Made by a program: the position numbers and the translations under genes. The notes below the pieces were generated by a model. It saw only the letters and a program-made list of their open reading frames with translations. It was not told where the DNA came from and did not search any database. From an uncultured Collinsella sp. (GTDB lineage: Bacteria > Actinomycetota > Coriobacteriia > Coriobacteriales > Coriobacteriaceae), in NCBI GenBank assembly GCA_934643145.1, contig CAKUBM010000039.1, positions 1-14,715 of the forward strand: a stretch of 14,715 bases of DNA. Reading direction: 5' to 3'. Shown here one piece after another: positions 6,611 to 14,297 of the stretch (positions are counted from its first letter, which is position 1; every line of letters starts with the position of its first letter).

Positions 6611-7918
6611 CTACTGCGACTTAGGGTGCTTCTTCTTATTGAGTGCCGACGGAGATACGCGAATACCATCGCCTGTCTGGCGCACATAGGCTTTATGAGC
6701 CGGCTTAGCGGTCCCAGAAGCCTTCTGAGCGTGCTTCTTGGGATCAACGGTAACAGCATTCGTGGGGTGCGGCTTAGTGGGCGCAGAGGGCGTCTGAGGC
6801 GTGCGGCCGAGCTTGCGCATCACGCGATCCCAGCGCGCATGGATGCTCTCGTTGTGGGCACTCTTAAGTCCCAACAGGGGCGCAGCCAAAATGGTCGGCG
6901 CAATAAACGTAATGAGGCGCCACAGCAGATAGCCGGCGGTCGAAGCCGACCCAAAGAAATGACCCAAGAACAATGCAAAGCCGCCCTCAGCGCCACCAGT
7001 TCCACCGGGCAAGGGAACCGCAGAGCTCAGCAGCTGGACAAAAGCGCTCGCGGCCATGACCGAGAAAAAGTCGACTTCGTGGTGGCCAAAGGCAAGCATC
7101 AGGAAATACGGCACCAGATAGAAAAACGCGAGCTGCAACATGGTGATGACCACCGTGAGCAGCATGGACGAAAAGTGGCCGGCTGAAAGCTTGAACTTCT
7201 CGGAGAAAGAGTAGATCTCACCATCGACAAACGTGCGCCATCCCTCGATCTTAGTGGCCGAGACACCAATGCGCTCGAGCCAATTGATGATGCAATGGGC
7301 GACGCGCGTGACGGTCTTAGGCATGAGCGCGACGGCGAAGATGCCAAGCAAGATGCAGCAGTGCCCACCAAAGCTAAAGACACACAGCAGCGTCATGTCG
7401 CCATAGCGCTCGGCGAAAAACGGCATGCGAGCAAGCAGTAGGATAGCGCCCCAGGCAACGAGGCCAAACTGATACACGATAAAGCGCGTGAATTGCGTGG
7501 CTCCGGCCTCGCCGACATTTTGGCCTGCCTTGGTCAGGCGGTAAATCTGGGCGGGCGTAGAGCCCATCATCATGGGCGTCAGGTTGCCAAAGAAGATACC
7601 GCTCGCCTCGACCGAGATCAGGTCGCGAATGCCGACGGGCGAATTAGGATCGAGCCAGACGGCGATCGCATAGGCCACAATGCCAAAGAACAGATACATG
7701 AACATGCAAAGACAGGCGACAACGAGCCAGGGCGCCTGGACGCTCGACATGGCAGCCCAGAACTGTCCCATCTGACCGGTCACAATCAGATAAACGATAT
7801 AACCCACCAGCACGACGCCGATAAAGATGGCGCCGCGGCGTGCGCTCTTATTGTCATCTCCGCCCGAGGCCTCAACCTCGACCTGGGGCTTAGACGTATG
7901 CTGAGAGGACTCCGTCAT
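6611..7918 (-). CDS. YbhN/MprF-type flippase-domain integral membrane protein (lysylphosphatidylglycerol synthase TM region family)
   Basis: The 435-residue product starts at the ATG behind AAGGAG (complement of 7923-7928); an upstream extension of the frame is not supported. After a hydrophilic N-terminus (about 37 residues) come several hydrophobic segments, beginning GAIFIGVVLVGYIVYLIVTG. Characteristic family motifs are the early FFGNLTPMMMGSTPAQIYR segment and the later VPLPGGTGGAEGGFALFL segment, which match the UPF0104 / LPG_synthase_TM family, i.e. the MprF flippase half without the synthase half. The C-terminal roughly 65 residues are rich in Lys, Pro, Thr and His and should face the cytoplasm or bind membrane. 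Members move lipids or lipid-linked precursors or are uncharacterised; no specific substrate can be assigned. A tetR gene follows in the same direction. Confidence 0.85.
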   Translation of the reverse strand: MTESSQHTSKPQVEVEASGGDDNKSARRGAIFIGVVLVGYIVYLIVTGQMGQFWAAMSSVQAPWLVVACLCMFMYLFFGIVAYAIAVWLDPNSPVGIRDLISVEASGIFFGNLTPMMMGSTPAQIYRLTKAGQNVGEAGATQFTRFIVYQFGLVAWGAILLLARMPFFAERYGDMTLLCVFSFGGHCCILLGIFAVALMPKTVTRVAHCIINWLERIGVSATKIEGWRTFVDGEIYSFSEKFKLSAGHFSSMLLTVVITMLQLAFFYLVPYFLMLAFGHHEVDFFSVMAASAFVQLLSSAVPLPGGTGGAEGGFALFLGHFFGSASTAGYLLWRLITFIAPTILAAPLLGLKSAHNESIHARWDRVMRKLGRTPQTPSAPTKPHPTNAVTVDPKKHAQKASGTAKPAHKAYVRQTGDGIRVSPSALNKKKHPKSQ

Positions 7919-8026
7919 GAGACTCCTTCTAACAGTCAAAATATCTTGGATATTGTACCCGCAAGGACCATAAGCAGAACGCAAAGCTCTGGTTCAAACG
8001 GGAATTGCAGACGGTTGTTTGAAAAT

Positions 8027-8059
8027 AAAAAACCCGGCCTTCCATGGGAAGTCCGGGTA
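8027..8059 (-). terminator. Intrinsic terminator after the tRNA-Glu genes
   Basis: On the minus strand, ACCCGG-A-CTTCC, loop CAT, GGAAG-G-CCGGGT form an 11-bp stem with a single mismatch, followed at once by a run of T (complement of the A-run ending at 8033). It ends the tRNA transcript before the membrane protein gene starts. Confidence 0.9.
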
Positions 8060-8068
8060 TCAGATGCG

Positions 8069-8145
8069 TGGTAGCCCGTACCAGATTCGAACTGGTGATC
8101 TCCGCCTTGAGAGGGCGGCGTCCTAAACCGCTAGACGAACGGGCC
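8069..8145 (-). tRNA. tRNA-Glu (anticodon CUC), downstream copy
   Basis: Read on the minus strand, a full cloverleaf is present: acceptor GGCCCGT/ACGGGCT, D arm with TAGCGGTTTAGGA, anticodon stem CCGCC/GGCGG around the loop CTCTCAA (anticodon CTC, reads GAG), and a T arm ACCAG-TTCGAAT-CTGGT. The 3' CCA is encoded. It is identical over all 77 bases to the copy 22 bases upstream. Confidence 0.95.
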
Positions 8146-8167
8146 ATAAGCCTCGGCAGAAAAGAAG

Positions 8168-8244
8168 TGGTAGCCCGTACCAGATTCGAACTGGTGATCT
8201 CCGCCTTGAGAGGGCGGCGTCCTAAACCGCTAGACGAACGGGCC
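8168..8244 (-). tRNA. tRNA-Glu (anticodon CUC), upstream copy
   Basis: Same sequence and cloverleaf as the downstream copy, with anticodon CTC in the loop CTCTCAA and an encoded CCA end. A good sigma-70-type promoter lies 35 bases or more upstream. Both copies should be made as one transcript and separated by RNase processing in the 22-base spacer. Confidence 0.95.
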
Positions 8245-8278
8245 ACATGACATCTGCACTGCCGTGCTGCGAGGAAAT

Positions 8279-8307
8279 ATATTACGGGACAAAAAACGAC
8301 AGCGCAA
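8279..8307 (-). promoter_or_regulatory. Promoter of the tandem tRNA-Glu genes
   Basis: On the minus strand, TTGCGC (complement of 8302-8307) and TAATAT (complement of 8279-8284) are separated by exactly 17 bases. They match the -35 and -10 boxes of housekeeping promoters well. The -10 box is about 35 bases before the first tRNA. Confidence 0.7.
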
Positions 8308-8323
8308 GAAGAAATTCCAAATT

Positions 8324-8340
8324 GCCGACAAATTGTCGGC
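8324..8340 (-). terminator. Probable weak terminator after cca
   Basis: GCCGACA and TGTCGGC form a perfect 7-bp stem with a 3-base loop, 32 bases after the cca stop. On the minus strand it is followed by the T-rich but interrupted AATTTGGAATTTCTTC. The position is right for a terminator, but the tail is imperfect. Confidence 0.5.
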
Positions 8341-8371
8341 AGGTTATGGAACACGCAGGTAAACTGGGTGG

Positions 8372-9766
8372 CTAATTCAAGTTGAGATGGACCAAAAGAG
8401 CTTCGCGCTCGTTGGGAATGTTGTCTTCGATCACGGCGTCGAGGGCGGAGTTGAGAAGCTGCCCCAGTTCCGGCCCGGGCTTGACTCCAGCACGGATCAA
8501 GTCGCCGCCGTTGATGGTGAGCATCTTGAGCGTATAGGGCTCCCCCGCCTTCAGCAGCTCGTGCGACATCGCGCGCATCTCCTCAATCGTCTCAACGTAA
8601 TAGAAGCACGACGGGGCCTTGCCGAGCGTGTCGGCACGCTTAAGATCCATGAGCTCGTCCATCAAACGCGGCGTGTCGACGCCCTCGCCCGAAAGCGCGC
8701 GCATCATATTGAGCAGGCAGGAGCGCTCGGGGCGCAGCGGCTTGTCGTGATATTTGATGAGCAGGCACACGTCGCGCACCAGGTCGTGCGAGAGCGCCAG
8801 GCGATCCATAATGACGCGCGCTTTCTTGGCGCCGAGCTCGGGATGACCGTAGAAGTGTCCGCTGCCGGCGTGATCGACCGTGAAACACTCGGGCTTGGAC
8901 ACATCGTGCAAAAACGCCGCCCACATAAGGCTCGACGAGGGCGCGACGCCGTCGCACAGCGCAAGCTCCCCTGCCACCGTCAGCACACGGGCGATATGCT
9001 CGTAAACGTTAAACGCATGATAGACACTTCGCTGATCAAAGCCGCGACCCGCTGCCAACTCGGGCACGGCGGCGCAGATGAGCTCGGGGTAGCGCAGCAT
9101 GGCGTCTCCCCCATGACCGGTCGAAAGAATGCCCTCGAGCTCAATACCCACGCGCTCGCGCGCCACGGCGTCGAGCAGCGGCGCGCACTCGGCAAGCGCG
9201 CGCTTAGTCTCGGGCTCAATCATAAAGTCCAGGCGGCAGGCAAAGCGCACCGCACGCAACATGCGCAGGGCGTCCTCGTTAAAGCGACGCTTGGGATCGC
9301 CGACAGCGCGAATCAGCTTGCGCTCCAAGTCACCCTGGCCGTCGTAGCGGTCGACAAGCCCGCGCTCGGGATGCCAGGCCATAGCGTTGACGGTAAAGTC
9401 GCGGCGCGCCAGATCGTCCTCGAGCGAGGCGGCACGCTCCACACTCTGGGGATGGCGACCATCGGTGTAAAAGCCATCCAGACGGTACGTGGTGACCTCG
9501 ATACGCTCGCCATCGGAAATAGCCGTGATTCCGCCAAATTTAATGCCCGACTCCACAACCGCGATGCCGGCGGCCTCGAGCGCCGCTTTGGACTCCTGCC
9601 ACAGGCCGCTGCAACACATATCTACATCGTGGCTGGGGCATCCCATCAGCGCGTCACGCACCCAACCGCCCACATACCAGGCCTCAAGACCGGCATCCTC
9701 GAGGGCTCGCAACACGCGCAGAGAGGCGGCTGACGGCTGCGTGGCGTTGAGCGAAACATTGCACAT
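8372..9766 (-). CDS. cca: CCA tRNA nucleotidyltransferase with HD domain
   Basis: This 464-residue class II enzyme adds or repairs the 3'-CCA end of tRNAs from CTP and ATP. The start at 9766 is set by AGGAGG 8 bases upstream; a longer frame to 9952 is unsupported. Visible motifs are the head-domain GGWVRD (33-38), the catalytic pair Asp47/Asp49 in HDVDMC, the RRDFTVNAMA motif, the nucleotide-selecting segment RFNEDALRMLRAVRFACR, and an HD phosphohydrolase domain with His287-Asp288 in FLHDVSKPE. The HD domain may add phosphatase/phosphodiesterase activity as in other bacterial CCA enzymes. It stands alone between its own upstream gap and a terminator, next to two tRNA-Glu genes that already encode CCA, so it would act mainly in end repair for those. 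Length is normal for HD-containing members. Confidence 0.95.
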   Translation of the reverse strand: MCNVSLNATQPSAASLRVLRALEDAGLEAWYVGGWVRDALMGCPSHDVDMCCSGLWQESKAALEAAGIAVVESGIKFGGITAISDGERIEVTTYRLDGFYTDGRHPQSVERAASLEDDLARRDFTVNAMAWHPERGLVDRYDGQGDLERKLIRAVGDPKRRFNEDALRMLRAVRFACRLDFMIEPETKRALAECAPLLDAVARERVGIELEGILSTGHGGDAMLRYPELICAAVPELAAGRGFDQRSVYHAFNVYEHIARVLTVAGELALCDGVAPSSSLMWAAFLHDVSKPECFTVDHAGSGHFYGHPELGAKKARVIMDRLALSHDLVRDVCLLIKYHDKPLRPERSCLLNMMRALSGEGVDTPRLMDELMDLKRADTLGKAPSCFYYVETIEEMRAMSHELLKAGEPYTLKMLTINGGDLIRAGVKPGPELGQLLNSALDAVIEDNIPNEREALLVHLNLN

Positions 9767-9897
9767 TCCTGTGGCCTCCTGCGATTGCGGGTATATCGAT
9801 TGACGGTTTCCAAGAAGTCTAGCAAGAAACGGGAGCGGGCGCACACGCAAACGCGTTTCAAGCACGATTGAATCCCAAGAGCTCTGCCACCGAAATG

Positions 9898-9933
9898 AAA
9901 AAGCACCCGCCTCGGTAATCCGAGACGGGTGCT
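9898..9933 (-). terminator. Intrinsic terminator after the first FruK-type kinase gene
   Basis: On the minus strand, AGCACCCGTCTCGG and CCGAGGCGGGTGCT pair along 14 bp (one wobble) around a 4-base loop and are followed by TTTT. It lies 35 bases after the kinase stop codon. Confidence 0.92.
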
Positions 9934-9967
9934 CAACAAAGCAAGAAACCAAGGCCCGTACGTTGCG

Positions 9968-10900
9968 TTAGCAGACCTGACGGATGGCGATGCCCTTCTG
10001 ATACTCATCGACCTTAGCAAAATCGCCCAAACCCGGGCACTCGACCACGTTGGCGCCGGTGGCCATCGAGAGGCGCAGAGCGTCCTCAACACGCTCGGGA
10101 GCGTCGTGCCACACGGACAGGAAGGCAGCGAGCGAGGAATCGCCGGCGCAGACCGTCGACAGCAGCTTGACCTCAAAGGTGCGGTTGGCAAACCAGATGT
10201 GCTCGCCGTTGGAGAAGTACGCGCCGTCGCCACCAAGGGTCAGCAGGACGTTCTTGGCGCCCTTGGCATGCAGCTCGGCCATCGCGCCCTTGACAGACTC
10301 GTCGTCGCCACCGCTCACCTTAATGCCAAAGATGTCGAGCAGCTCGTCGTCGTTGGGCTTAATGAGCAGCGGCTCCATGGCAATGAGGTCTGCCAGCTGA
10401 TGGCTCGAGATATCGAGCACGAACTCAGCGCCTTTCGCCTTCACGCGGCGCAGGACCTCGGCCAGGAAGCCCTCGGAGGTGTTGGGAGGCAGCGAGCCGC
10501 TAATGACCAGGCAGGTCATGTCTGCGAGCGAATCGATAAGCTCAAACATCTCCTGCTCGTTGGCCTCGTTGATGGCGGCACCGGCGTTGACCATGTTGTA
10601 CTCGGTGTCGGGGCCGGCGTTGAGGAAGACGTTGACGCGCGTGATGCCGTCGGTCCACACGGGCTTGACGGGCACGCCCAGGGCCTCGGCGCCCTTGACG
10701 ATGAACTCACCCGAGAAGCCGGCAAAAAAGCCCAGGATCGTGGTGTCGACGCCGTAGTGATCGAGCGTGAACGAGACATTGAGGCCCTTGCCGTTGGGCG
10801 TATAGACCGCGTTGCGCGTGCGGGTGACGGTGTTGGCCGAAAGGCCGTCGCAGGCGATGTTGTAGTCAATGGCGGGATTTGCAGTGAGCGTATAAATCAT
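9968..10900 (-). CDS. fruK: 1-phosphofructokinase-like PfkB-family sugar kinase (copy A)
   Basis: The 310-residue product is a PfkB-family kinase of the FruK/LacC group, which phosphorylates fructose-1-phosphate (or tagatose-6-phosphate) to a bisphosphate. The start at 10900 is set by AAAGGA 6 bases upstream. FruK features are MIYTLTANPAIDYNI, the substrate loop PNGKGLNVS, WTDGITRVNVFLN, SGSLPPNTSE and LLIKPNDDEL. The catalytic aspartate is Asp254 in VCAGDSSLAAF. Cys251 replaces the usual first glycine of the GAGD anion-hole motif. It lies downstream of ptsH, ptsI and a paralogous kinase but is separated from them by a strong terminator, so it is probably expressed on its own. 1-Phosphofructokinase is the likeliest role given the PTS neighbours; tagatose-6-phosphate kinase is an alternative. 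Confidence 0.82.
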   Translation of the reverse strand: MIYTLTANPAIDYNIACDGLSANTVTRTRNAVYTPNGKGLNVSFTLDHYGVDTTILGFFAGFSGEFIVKGAEALGVPVKPVWTDGITRVNVFLNAGPDTEYNMVNAGAAINEANEQEMFELIDSLADMTCLVISGSLPPNTSEGFLAEVLRRVKAKGAEFVLDISSHQLADLIAMEPLLIKPNDDELLDIFGIKVSGGDDESVKGAMAELHAKGAKNVLLTLGGDGAYFSNGEHIWFANRTFEVKLLSTVCAGDSSLAAFLSVWHDAPERVEDALRLSMATGANVVECPGLGDFAKVDEYQKGIAIRQVC

Positions 10901-11028
10901 GAATGTTCCTTTCACGAAGCAACGTGTTAATGAAAGTATATTCCACGTATCGGTAAAAGGCTAGGACAACTCGGCGAACGGTGTGGAAGCGATGAAGTAC
11001 GGCAGGACACCTCTCCCCCATGGCGGAA

Positions 11029-11060
11029 CAAAAAGGCGCCCCAGCCGAAACCGGGGCGCC
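11029..11060 (-). terminator. Intrinsic terminator ending the ptsH-ptsI-kinase unit
   Basis: On the minus strand, GGCGCCCC and GGGGCGCC form a perfect 8-bp GC stem with a 10-base loop, followed by TTTTT. It lies 29 bases after the stop codon of kinase copy B. Confidence 0.92.
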
Positions 11061-11088
11061 GCATGCGCACGAATATGTCGCGTTTCGA

Positions 11089-12021
11089 TTACTGACGATC
11101 GAGCTTGCGGACAGCAACGCGCTTGCTGTACTCATCGACGTGGCCGAAGTCGCCGATGCCGACGGACTCGGCAACGTTGGCGCCGGTGGCCATAGCGAGC
11201 TTCATGGCCTCCTCGACGTTGTCGCGATCCCTGTACCACTTGTGCAGGAACGCAGCGAGGGTGCAGTCGCCGGCGCAGACGGAAGAGACCAGCTTGATGT
11301 TGAACTCACGCTTGGCATACCAGATGTCCTCGCCGTTGGAGAAGTAGGCGTCACCGCGGCTACCACGGGTGAGCAGCACGTTCTGGACGCCAGCCTCGTG
11401 AGCCAGCTTCATGGCAACGCGGACCTCGTCGTCGGTGTCGACCGGCACGCCGAAGATGGCCTTCATCTCGTGATGGTTCGGCTTGATGAGCAGCGGCTTC
11501 TTGTGAGCGAGCTCCTTGAGCTTGTCGGAGGACAGGTCCAGGACGACGTCGGCGCCACGGGCCTGAGCGTGCTCCATGACCTGAGCCAGGAAGTCGGGCG
11601 TAGCTTTGGGAGGCACGGAGCCGGAGACGATCAGGCACTCAAGGTCGCCCGCGGTGTCCAGGATGTTGTAGAGCTCCTCCTGGTGCTGCGGCGTGATCGG
11701 AGCACCAGGGTTCAAGATGCCGTACTCGTGCTGGCCATCGTTGACGTAGGTGTTGATGCGCGTGATACCGTCGGTCCAGACCGGGCGGCAGAGGCAACCC
11801 AGGTTCATGACCTCCTCGACGATAAACTTGCCCGTGAAGCCGGCGAAGAAGCCGAGCGCGACGGTGTCGACGCCCATCTTCTTAAAGGCGAAGGACACGT
11901 CGAGGCCCTTGCCGTTAGCCGTGTAGCTGGCCGAGCCGGTGCGGACGTTCTCGTCGGGCTCGAGCGGAGAGCTCGAAACCGTCATGTCGACAGCCGGGTT
12001 AGCGGTTAGCGTGTAGAACAT
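11089..12021 (-). CDS. 1-phosphofructokinase-like PfkB-family sugar kinase (copy B, in the pts unit)
   Basis: This 310-residue kinase is a paralogue of copy A with the same length and the same landmarks: MFYTLTANPAVDM, WTDGITRINTYVND, SGSVPPKATPDF, LLIKPNHHEM and the active-site segment VCAGDCTLAAF with Asp252. Two positions stand out. Cys249 takes the place of the usual glycine in GAGD, as in copy A. The substrate loop reads ANGKGLDVS, with Asp where FruK proteins and copy A have Asn. The start codon is preceded only by a weak AGGGGGT. The gene follows ptsI by 74 bases that contain a stem-loop, and ends at a strong terminator, so it is probably co-transcribed with ptsI. It may have a related but different substrate from copy A; sequence alone cannot tell. 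Confidence 0.8.
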   Translation of the reverse strand: MFYTLTANPAVDMTVSSSPLEPDENVRTGSASYTANGKGLDVSFAFKKMGVDTVALGFFAGFTGKFIVEEVMNLGCLCRPVWTDGITRINTYVNDGQHEYGILNPGAPITPQHQEELYNILDTAGDLECLIVSGSVPPKATPDFLAQVMEHAQARGADVVLDLSSDKLKELAHKKPLLIKPNHHEMKAIFGVPVDTDDEVRVAMKLAHEAGVQNVLLTRGSRGDAYFSNGEDIWYAKREFNIKLVSSVCAGDCTLAAFLHKWYRDRDNVEEAMKLAMATGANVAESVGIGDFGHVDEYSKRVAVRKLDRQ

Positions 12022-12048
12022 TTACAGTACCCCCTGTATATGTGAGGG

Positions 12049-12078
12049 CCGCGTGGTCGGCCCATTCCAACCACGCGG
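12049..12078 (-). repeat. Stem-loop between ptsI and kinase copy B
   Basis: CCGCGTGGT (12049-12057) and ACCACGCGG (12070-12078) pair perfectly over 9 bp with a 12-base loop. No T-run follows on the minus strand, so read-through is expected. It may protect the upstream message end or adjust the amount of kinase relative to enzyme I. Confidence 0.6.
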
Positions 12079-12095
12079 TTACCTCTGATACCAAA

Positions 12096-13799
12096 TTAGC
12101 GAGCTGCGGACTCGAGCAGTGCCTTGACCTCGGCAGCGGTGTTGCAGGCGAGCGCCTTCTCGGCGAGCTCGTCGCACTCGGCCTTGGTCCACTGGCTGAT
12201 GGTCTTGCGGGCGCGCAGGATGGACGGAGCGCTCATCGAGAACTCCTCCAGGCCCCAGCTGATCAGCAGCGGCTCGAGCAGCGGATCGGCAGCAGCCTCG
12301 CCGCACATACCGACCATGATGCCGGCCTTCACGCCGCTCTCGATGATGTTCTTGAGCGAGCGGAGCACGGCGGGATAGTAAACCTGGTACAGGTTGGAGA
12401 TGGTGTCGTTACCACGGTCGGCGCACATGGTGTAGCCGATCAGGTCGTTGGTGCCGATGGAGAAGAAGTCGGCGACCTCGGCCAGGCGGTCGGCGAGCAG
12501 CGAGGCGGCAGGCGTCTCGACCATGATGCCGACCTCGATGTTCTCGTTGAACTTGCGACCCTCTTCGGTCAGCTCGGCCTTGCACTGCTCGACAAGCTCC
12601 TTGACAGCCAAGACCTCCTCGACACAGGTGACGAGCGGGATCATGATCTTGACGTCACCGAAGGCGCTAGCGCGCAGCAGGGCGCGGAGCTGGACCTTGT
12701 ACTGGTCGGGGTTGGCCAGGCAGTAACGCACGGCGCGGAAGCCCATGAAGGGGTTCTCTTCCTTGACCATGTGCAGGTACGGAATCTCCTTGTCGCCACC
12801 CACATCGAGCGTGCGGATGATGACCGGAGCGCCCTTGAGCGCGCTGGCGACCTTACGGTAGGCGTTAAACTGCTCCTCCTCGGAAGGAAGCTCAGCAGAG
12901 TCCATGAACAGGAACTCGGAACGGAACAGGCCAATAGCCTCGGCGTCGTGATCGAGCGCGTTGGGCACGTCATCGGGGTTGCCGATGTTGCAGGCAATGA
13001 TCTTCTTGATGCCGTCGGCAGTCACGGACGGCTTGCCGCGGAAGGCCTCGAGAGCCGCCTTCTCGGCAGCGAAAGCCTCGGCCTTGGCAGTGTAGGCGGC
13101 GAGCGTCTCCTCATCGGGATCGGCCTCAACGATACCCTTGCCACCGTCAACGACAACGGTCATGCCGTTGCGCAGTGCGGTGCAGCTGTTGGAAACCGAA
13201 AGGACGGCCGGGATCTCGAGGGCGCGCGCGATGATCGCGGAGTGTGACGTGCGGCCACCGGTCTCGGTGACGATGCCGGCAACATGGGCCTTATCGATCG
13301 TGGCGGTCATGGACGGCGTGAGGTCGTGCACGACAACGACGGTATTCTCGGGCAGGACGGAGAGGTCGACGACCTCCTTGCCCAGCAGCTCGGCCAGAAT
13401 ACCGGTGCGGATGTCGGCGATGTCGGCCGCGCGCAGACGGAACATCTCGTCGTCCATGGACAGGAACATGTTCTCGAACATGGTCGAGGTGTCCATGAGC
13501 GCCTGCTCGGCGCAGGTGCCGCCGTCAATGGCGGCGTTGATGGCGTCGGTCATGCCCGGATCCTGAGCCAGGACAATGTGTCCGCTCATGATCTCGGCCT
13601 CGGCCTCGCCCACCGTCTCCTTCATGTGGTCGGCCTGAGCCTGGGTCTTCTCGCAGAAGACCGAAAGAGCGGTCTGATAGCGCTCCTTCTCTGCTGACGA
13701 ATCAGCAACCTCGTGCGGCTCAAACGTCAAGTCGGGATCGACGGCGACCATGACGGTGCCGATACCGATGCCCTCGGAAGCGTTGACTCCCTGATACAT
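12096..13799 (-). CDS. ptsI: Phosphoenolpyruvate-protein phosphotransferase (PTS enzyme I)
   Basis: The 567-residue cytoplasmic protein takes phosphate from phosphoenolpyruvate and passes it to HPr, the first step of all PTS sugar uptake. The start at 13799 fits AGAGGA with a 6-base gap; an ATG 6 bases earlier sits directly on that site and is unlikely. The N-terminal HPr-binding helical domain is followed by the phosphohistidine segment GGRTSHSAIIAR with His186. The C-terminal PEP-binding barrel shows FRSEFLFMD, RTLDVGGDKEIPYL, GIMVETPAASLLAD, FSIGTNDLIGYT, and the late catalytic cysteine in GIMVGMCGEAA. Length is normal. ptsH lies upstream in the same direction across a gap containing a hairpin, and a FruK-type kinase follows. 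Confidence 0.97.
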   Translation of the reverse strand: MYQGVNASEGIGIGTVMVAVDPDLTFEPHEVADSSAEKERYQTALSVFCEKTQAQADHMKETVGEAEAEIMSGHIVLAQDPGMTDAINAAIDGGTCAEQALMDTSTMFENMFLSMDDEMFRLRAADIADIRTGILAELLGKEVVDLSVLPENTVVVVHDLTPSMTATIDKAHVAGIVTETGGRTSHSAIIARALEIPAVLSVSNSCTALRNGMTVVVDGGKGIVEADPDEETLAAYTAKAEAFAAEKAALEAFRGKPSVTADGIKKIIACNIGNPDDVPNALDHDAEAIGLFRSEFLFMDSAELPSEEEQFNAYRKVASALKGAPVIIRTLDVGGDKEIPYLHMVKEENPFMGFRAVRYCLANPDQYKVQLRALLRASAFGDVKIMIPLVTCVEEVLAVKELVEQCKAELTEEGRKFNENIEVGIMVETPAASLLADRLAEVADFFSIGTNDLIGYTMCADRGNDTISNLYQVYYPAVLRSLKNIIESGVKAGIMVGMCGEAAADPLLEPLLISWGLEEFSMSAPSILRARKTISQWTKAECDELAEKALACNTAAEVKALLESAAR

Positions 13800-13851
13800 T
13801 CCCATTCCTCTCTCCGTGTCATGTGATAAAGCGTTTTGCCATATCCATGAC

Positions 13852-13887
13852 AAAAGAGCGCAGCTACCTTAAAACAGGTCACTGCGC
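13852..13887 (-). terminator. Attenuator-like hairpin between ptsH and ptsI
   Basis: On the minus strand, GCGCAG (complement of 13882-13887) pairs with CTGCGC (complement of 13858-13863), with a possible inner ACC/GGT pairing. It is followed after two bases by TTTTG. The stem is short, so partial termination is more likely than a full stop. That would fit making more HPr than enzyme I. Confidence 0.5.
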
Positions 13888-13932
13888 CCCCAAATATGAA
13901 CTTAGTTGTTCAACATGCGACCCGTTTGAGTT

Positions 13933-14196
13933 CTACTCGCCAAGACCGCTCTTGATGAGCTCGATGGCAGCAGCCAGAGCCTCGGCCTCGTCGGCGCCGT
14001 CGCACTTGACCTCGACCTCGGTGCCGCAGGGGATACCAGCAGCCATGAGGGCCATCGGGGACTTGCCGTTGACCTCCTTCTCGGGGGTGACGACCGTCAC
14101 ATCACAGGCGTACTTGCCCATGGTGGAGGCAAACAGACCAGCCGGACGCATGTGCAGACCCTGAGGATTAACGAGGGTAGCCTTCTCAGAAACCAT
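13933..14196 (-). CDS. ptsH: Phosphocarrier protein HPr
   Basis: The 87-residue protein carries phosphate from enzyme I to the sugar-specific EIIA domains. The active histidine is His15 in NPQGLHMRPAG. Ser46, the site of regulatory phosphorylation by HPr kinase in Gram-positive bacteria, is in GKSPMALMAAGI. The region after Ser46 differs from the Bacillus-type KSIMGVMSLGI, with Pro at position 47. The start is set by AAGGAG-like sequence (AAAAAAGGAG) 5-6 bases upstream. ptsI follows in the same direction. Confidence 0.97.
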   Translation of the reverse strand: MVSEKATLVNPQGLHMRPAGLFASTMGKYACDVTVVTPEKEVNGKSPMALMAAGIPCGTEVEVKCDGADEAEALAAAIELIKSGLGE

Positions 14197-14222
14197 AATT
14201 GACTCCTTTTTTGTGTTTAACC

Positions 14223-14242
14223 CCTGTCATGCATGTGGCAGG
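14223..14242 (-). other. Small hairpin in the ptsH leader
   Basis: CCTGTCA and TGGCAGG (complementary, one wobble) flank the 6-base loop TGCATG, 27-46 bases before the ptsH start. It is AT-rich upstream (14262-14280), where the promoter probably lies, but no convincing -35 box was found. The role is unknown. Confidence 0.35.
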
Positions 14243-14297
14243 AGTCAGATTCACGACGTTGTTTATATTAACTCACATCAAACGGTTTTTCATTGTG

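Noticed and set aside
7940..7954. AATATC-TTG-GATATT inverted repeat before the membrane protein gene
   Set aside because: It is short and AT-rich, with no clear promoter around it; it could be an operator but the support is too thin to annotate.
8044..8250. 68-codon + strand frame with a repeated RTRFELVISALRGRRP segment
   Set aside because: This is the translated complement of the two tRNA-Glu genes, a common false protein call.
11020..12009. 329-codon + strand open frame opposite kinase copy B
   Set aside because: Antisense shadow with the same repetitive composition; the same applies to the long + strand frames at 8387-9733 and 9929-10930.
12042..13247. 401-codon + strand open frame opposite ptsI
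   Set aside because: Its low-complexity Leu/Val/Asp/Gly/His composition mirrors the codons of ptsI, whose motifs on the minus strand are unambiguous.
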